Part shown: positions 62,813-64,000 of the stretch, in pieces
Numbering within the stretch: position 1 is the first letter of the stretch
How the letters are laid out: every line of letters starts with the position of its first letter
The notes under the pieces: generated by a model
Told to the model about the DNA's origin: nothing
Database searches by the model: none
What the model saw: the letters and a program-made list of their open reading frames with translations, nothing else
Program-made: the position numbers and the translations under genes
Assembly: GCA_035308905.1 (NCBI GenBank)
Contig: DATGFS010000011.1
Location: forward strand, 53,215 to 117,214
Length of the DNA stretch: 64,000 nucleotides
From: a bacterium
GTDB lineage: Bacteria; Sysuimicrobiota; Sysuimicrobiia; Sysuimicrobiales; Segetimicrobiaceae
Reading direction: 5' to 3'

Positions 62813-63504
62813 GCTTTGGCTCCCTTCGCGTCCTTCGCCGCGGCCGGGGCCGCCGCGCGCACCTTCTTCCCGCCCTTCGCGCTGCGGACGAGTACCACGC
62901 CGCCGCGAGGTCCGGGAAGCGCGCCGTGGATCAGGAGGACGTTGCGCTCCGTGTCGACCGACACGACCCTGAGGCCCTTGACCGTGGAGCGCTCGCCGCC
63001 GAGCCGGCCGGGCATGCGCTTGCCCTTCCAGACCCGGGCGATGTTGCTCGAGCCGATGCTGCCGATCGCGCGGTGCATGAGGCTGACGCCGTGCGTCGCC
63101 CGCTGGCCGCCGAAGTTGTGGCGCTTCATCGCGCCGGAAAATCCCTTGCCCTTGCTGACGCCGGTCACGTCCACCTGGGCGCCCTCGCTGAAGGCGTCCG
63201 CGCGGACGGCCTGGCCGATCTCAAACGTCTCGCCGCCGGCGAGGCGGACTTCGCGGATCACCCGCATCGGGGCGAGCCCGCGCTTGAGGAAGATGCCGCG
63301 GTACGGCTTCTGCGGCGCCCGCGTCCTGGGCTTCTCCGGCAGCGGATCGAACCCGAGCTGCACGGCGGCGTAGCCTTCGCGCGCCGGCGTGCGTAGGCCG
63401 ACGACCACGCAGGGCCCGGCCTCGACGACCGTCACCGGCACGACGTTGCCGGCGGCGTCGAAGATCTGGGTCATGCCGAGTTTCCGTCCGAGAATCGCGG
63501 GCAT
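62809..63504 (-). CDS. rplC: 50S ribosomal protein L3 (uL3)
   Basis: The 231-residue protein has [40 protein letters not shown] and [20 protein letters not shown]. The glutamine that is methylated in some bacteria (G-G-Q in HNFGGQ) is present. An Ala/Lys-rich tail follows. Confidence 0.98.
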   Translation of the reverse strand: MPAILGRKLGMTQIFDAAGNVVPVTVVEAGPCVVVGLRTPAREGYAAVQLGFDPLPEKPRTRAPQKPYRGIFLKRGLAPMRVIREVRLAGGETFEIGQAVRADAFSEGAQVDVTGVSKGKGFSGAMKRHNFGGQRATHGVSLMHRAIGSIGSSNIARVWKGKRMPGRLGGERSTVKGLRVVSVDTERNVLLIHGALPGPRGGVVLVRSAKGGKKVRAAAPAAAKDAKGAKA

Positions 63505-63530
63505 CGGATTCGCTCCCTATCTCCTCAGCG

Positions 63531-63836
63531 CTACAGCTTGATCTCGATGTCGACGCCGGCCGGCAGATCGAGATGCATCAGCGCGTCGACGGTCTTGGGG
63601 GTCGGCTCGAGGATGTCGATCAGGCGCTTGTGCGTCCGCAGCTCGAAGTGCTCCATCGACTCCTTGTCGATGTGCGGCGACCGGATCACGCAGTACACGT
63701 TGCGGTCCGTCGGGAGCGGCACAGGCCCGGAGATGCGCGCACCGGTCCGCCGAACCGTGTCCACGATCTTTTCCGCGGACTGGTCGAGCACCTTATGATC
63801 GTAGGCCTTGAGCTTGATCCGGATCTTCTGTGCCAT
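63531..63836 (-). CDS. rpsJ: 30S ribosomal protein S10 (uS10)
   Basis: The 101-residue protein has [40 protein letters not shown] and [20 protein letters not shown]. It is the first gene of the S10 operon after tuf. AGGAG lies 6 nt before the ATG at 63836. Confidence 0.98.
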   Translation of the reverse strand: MAQKIRIKLKAYDHKVLDQSAEKIVDTVRRTGARISGPVPLPTDRNVYCVIRSPHIDKESMEHFELRTHKRLIDILEPTPKTVDALMHLDLPAGVDIEIKL

Positions 63837-63877
63837 TCGCCGCTCCTTTGTGGTCCCGCCCGCCGCGACAGCGGCCA

Positions 63878-64000
63878 TTACGAGAGGATCTTGGCGATGA
63901 CGCCGGCGCCGACCGTCCGGCCTCCCTCCCGCACCGCGAACCGCTGCCCCTCCTCCAGCGCCACCGGTGTGATCAACGCCCCCTCAATCGTCACGTTGTC
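63878..64000 (-). CDS. tuf: Elongation factor Tu, C-terminal end (5' part outside window)
   Basis: The last 40 codons encode [20 protein letters not shown] and [20 protein letters not shown] before TAA (63880-63878). This is the EF-Tu domain III end, with [14 protein letters not shown] almost invariant in the family. It lies 41 bases before rpsJ, the usual str-S10 junction. Confidence 0.96.
   Translation of the reverse strand, partial: DNVTIEGALITPVALEEGQRFAVREGGRTVGAGVIAKILS

Overview
This is a GC-rich chromosomal window from a bacterium that I cannot place below 'Terrabacteria-like'. The ribosomal operon order (rpsJ to rplQ, then ecfA1-ecfA2-ecfT-truA, with secY-adk-map-infA-rpmJ inside and a zinc-type S14) is that of Firmicutes, Actinobacteria, Chloroflexi and several uncultured relatives. 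A secretin and a DUF1385 protein are also present. Deep uncultured lineages such as CSP1-3/Sysuimicrobiota or Armatimonadota would fit, but this is inference and no 16S rRNA gene lies in the window.

Layout. 1-7.2 kb: signalling genes. These are receiver-only and LuxR-type response regulators, a histidine-kinase-like protein with a degraded ATP site, a MoxR-type ATPase, a STAS protein and a GAF-GGDEF protein whose GGDEF motif is lost. A secreted CAP-domain protein is preceded by what reads as a class I cyclic-di-GMP (GEMM) riboswitch. 7.3-16.9 kb (minus strand): a Tad/Flp pilus operon with four tandem Flp pilins, TadE, CpaB, TadZ/CpaE, TadA, TadB, TadC, secretin CpaC, a DUF192 protein and a small unknown. 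The degenerate GGDEF gene is last in the same run. 16.9-27.9 kb: an accessory, partly lower-GC region with GT-C-type membrane glycosyltransferases, a complete IS21-family element (19199-21435), two copies of a small zinc-finger/HTH gene unit (one decayed) and several gene remnants. 28-40 kb: envelope polysaccharide genes, namely three translationally coupled multi-pass membrane proteins, a dolichol-phosphate-type GT2, an AsnB-type amidotransferase with a TTG start, a truncated epimerase, another membrane protein, a methyltransferase and DUF1385. 40-44.6 kb: a second Tad-like minor-pilin cluster (TadG-like, DUF5658, TadE) with a sedolisin-type protease. 44.7-64 kb (minus strand): truA, the ECF transporter energising module, rplQ-rpoA and the complete spc and S10 operons up to the 3' end of tuf.

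How it fits together. The left 44 kb reads as a surface-structure region: pilus machinery, pilin-like proteins, secreted proteins, glycan assembly and multiple two-component or c-di-GMP style regulators. A repeated promoter element (CTACCC direct repeats one helical turn apart, with an inverted half, 23 nt before a -10-like hexamer) lies upstream of the Flp operon, the second pilin cluster and the GT2-asnB glycan genes. It may tie these three operons to one regulator. The element and the riboswitch are the most interesting regulatory signals here. No CRISPR array, tRNA or rRNA was seen.
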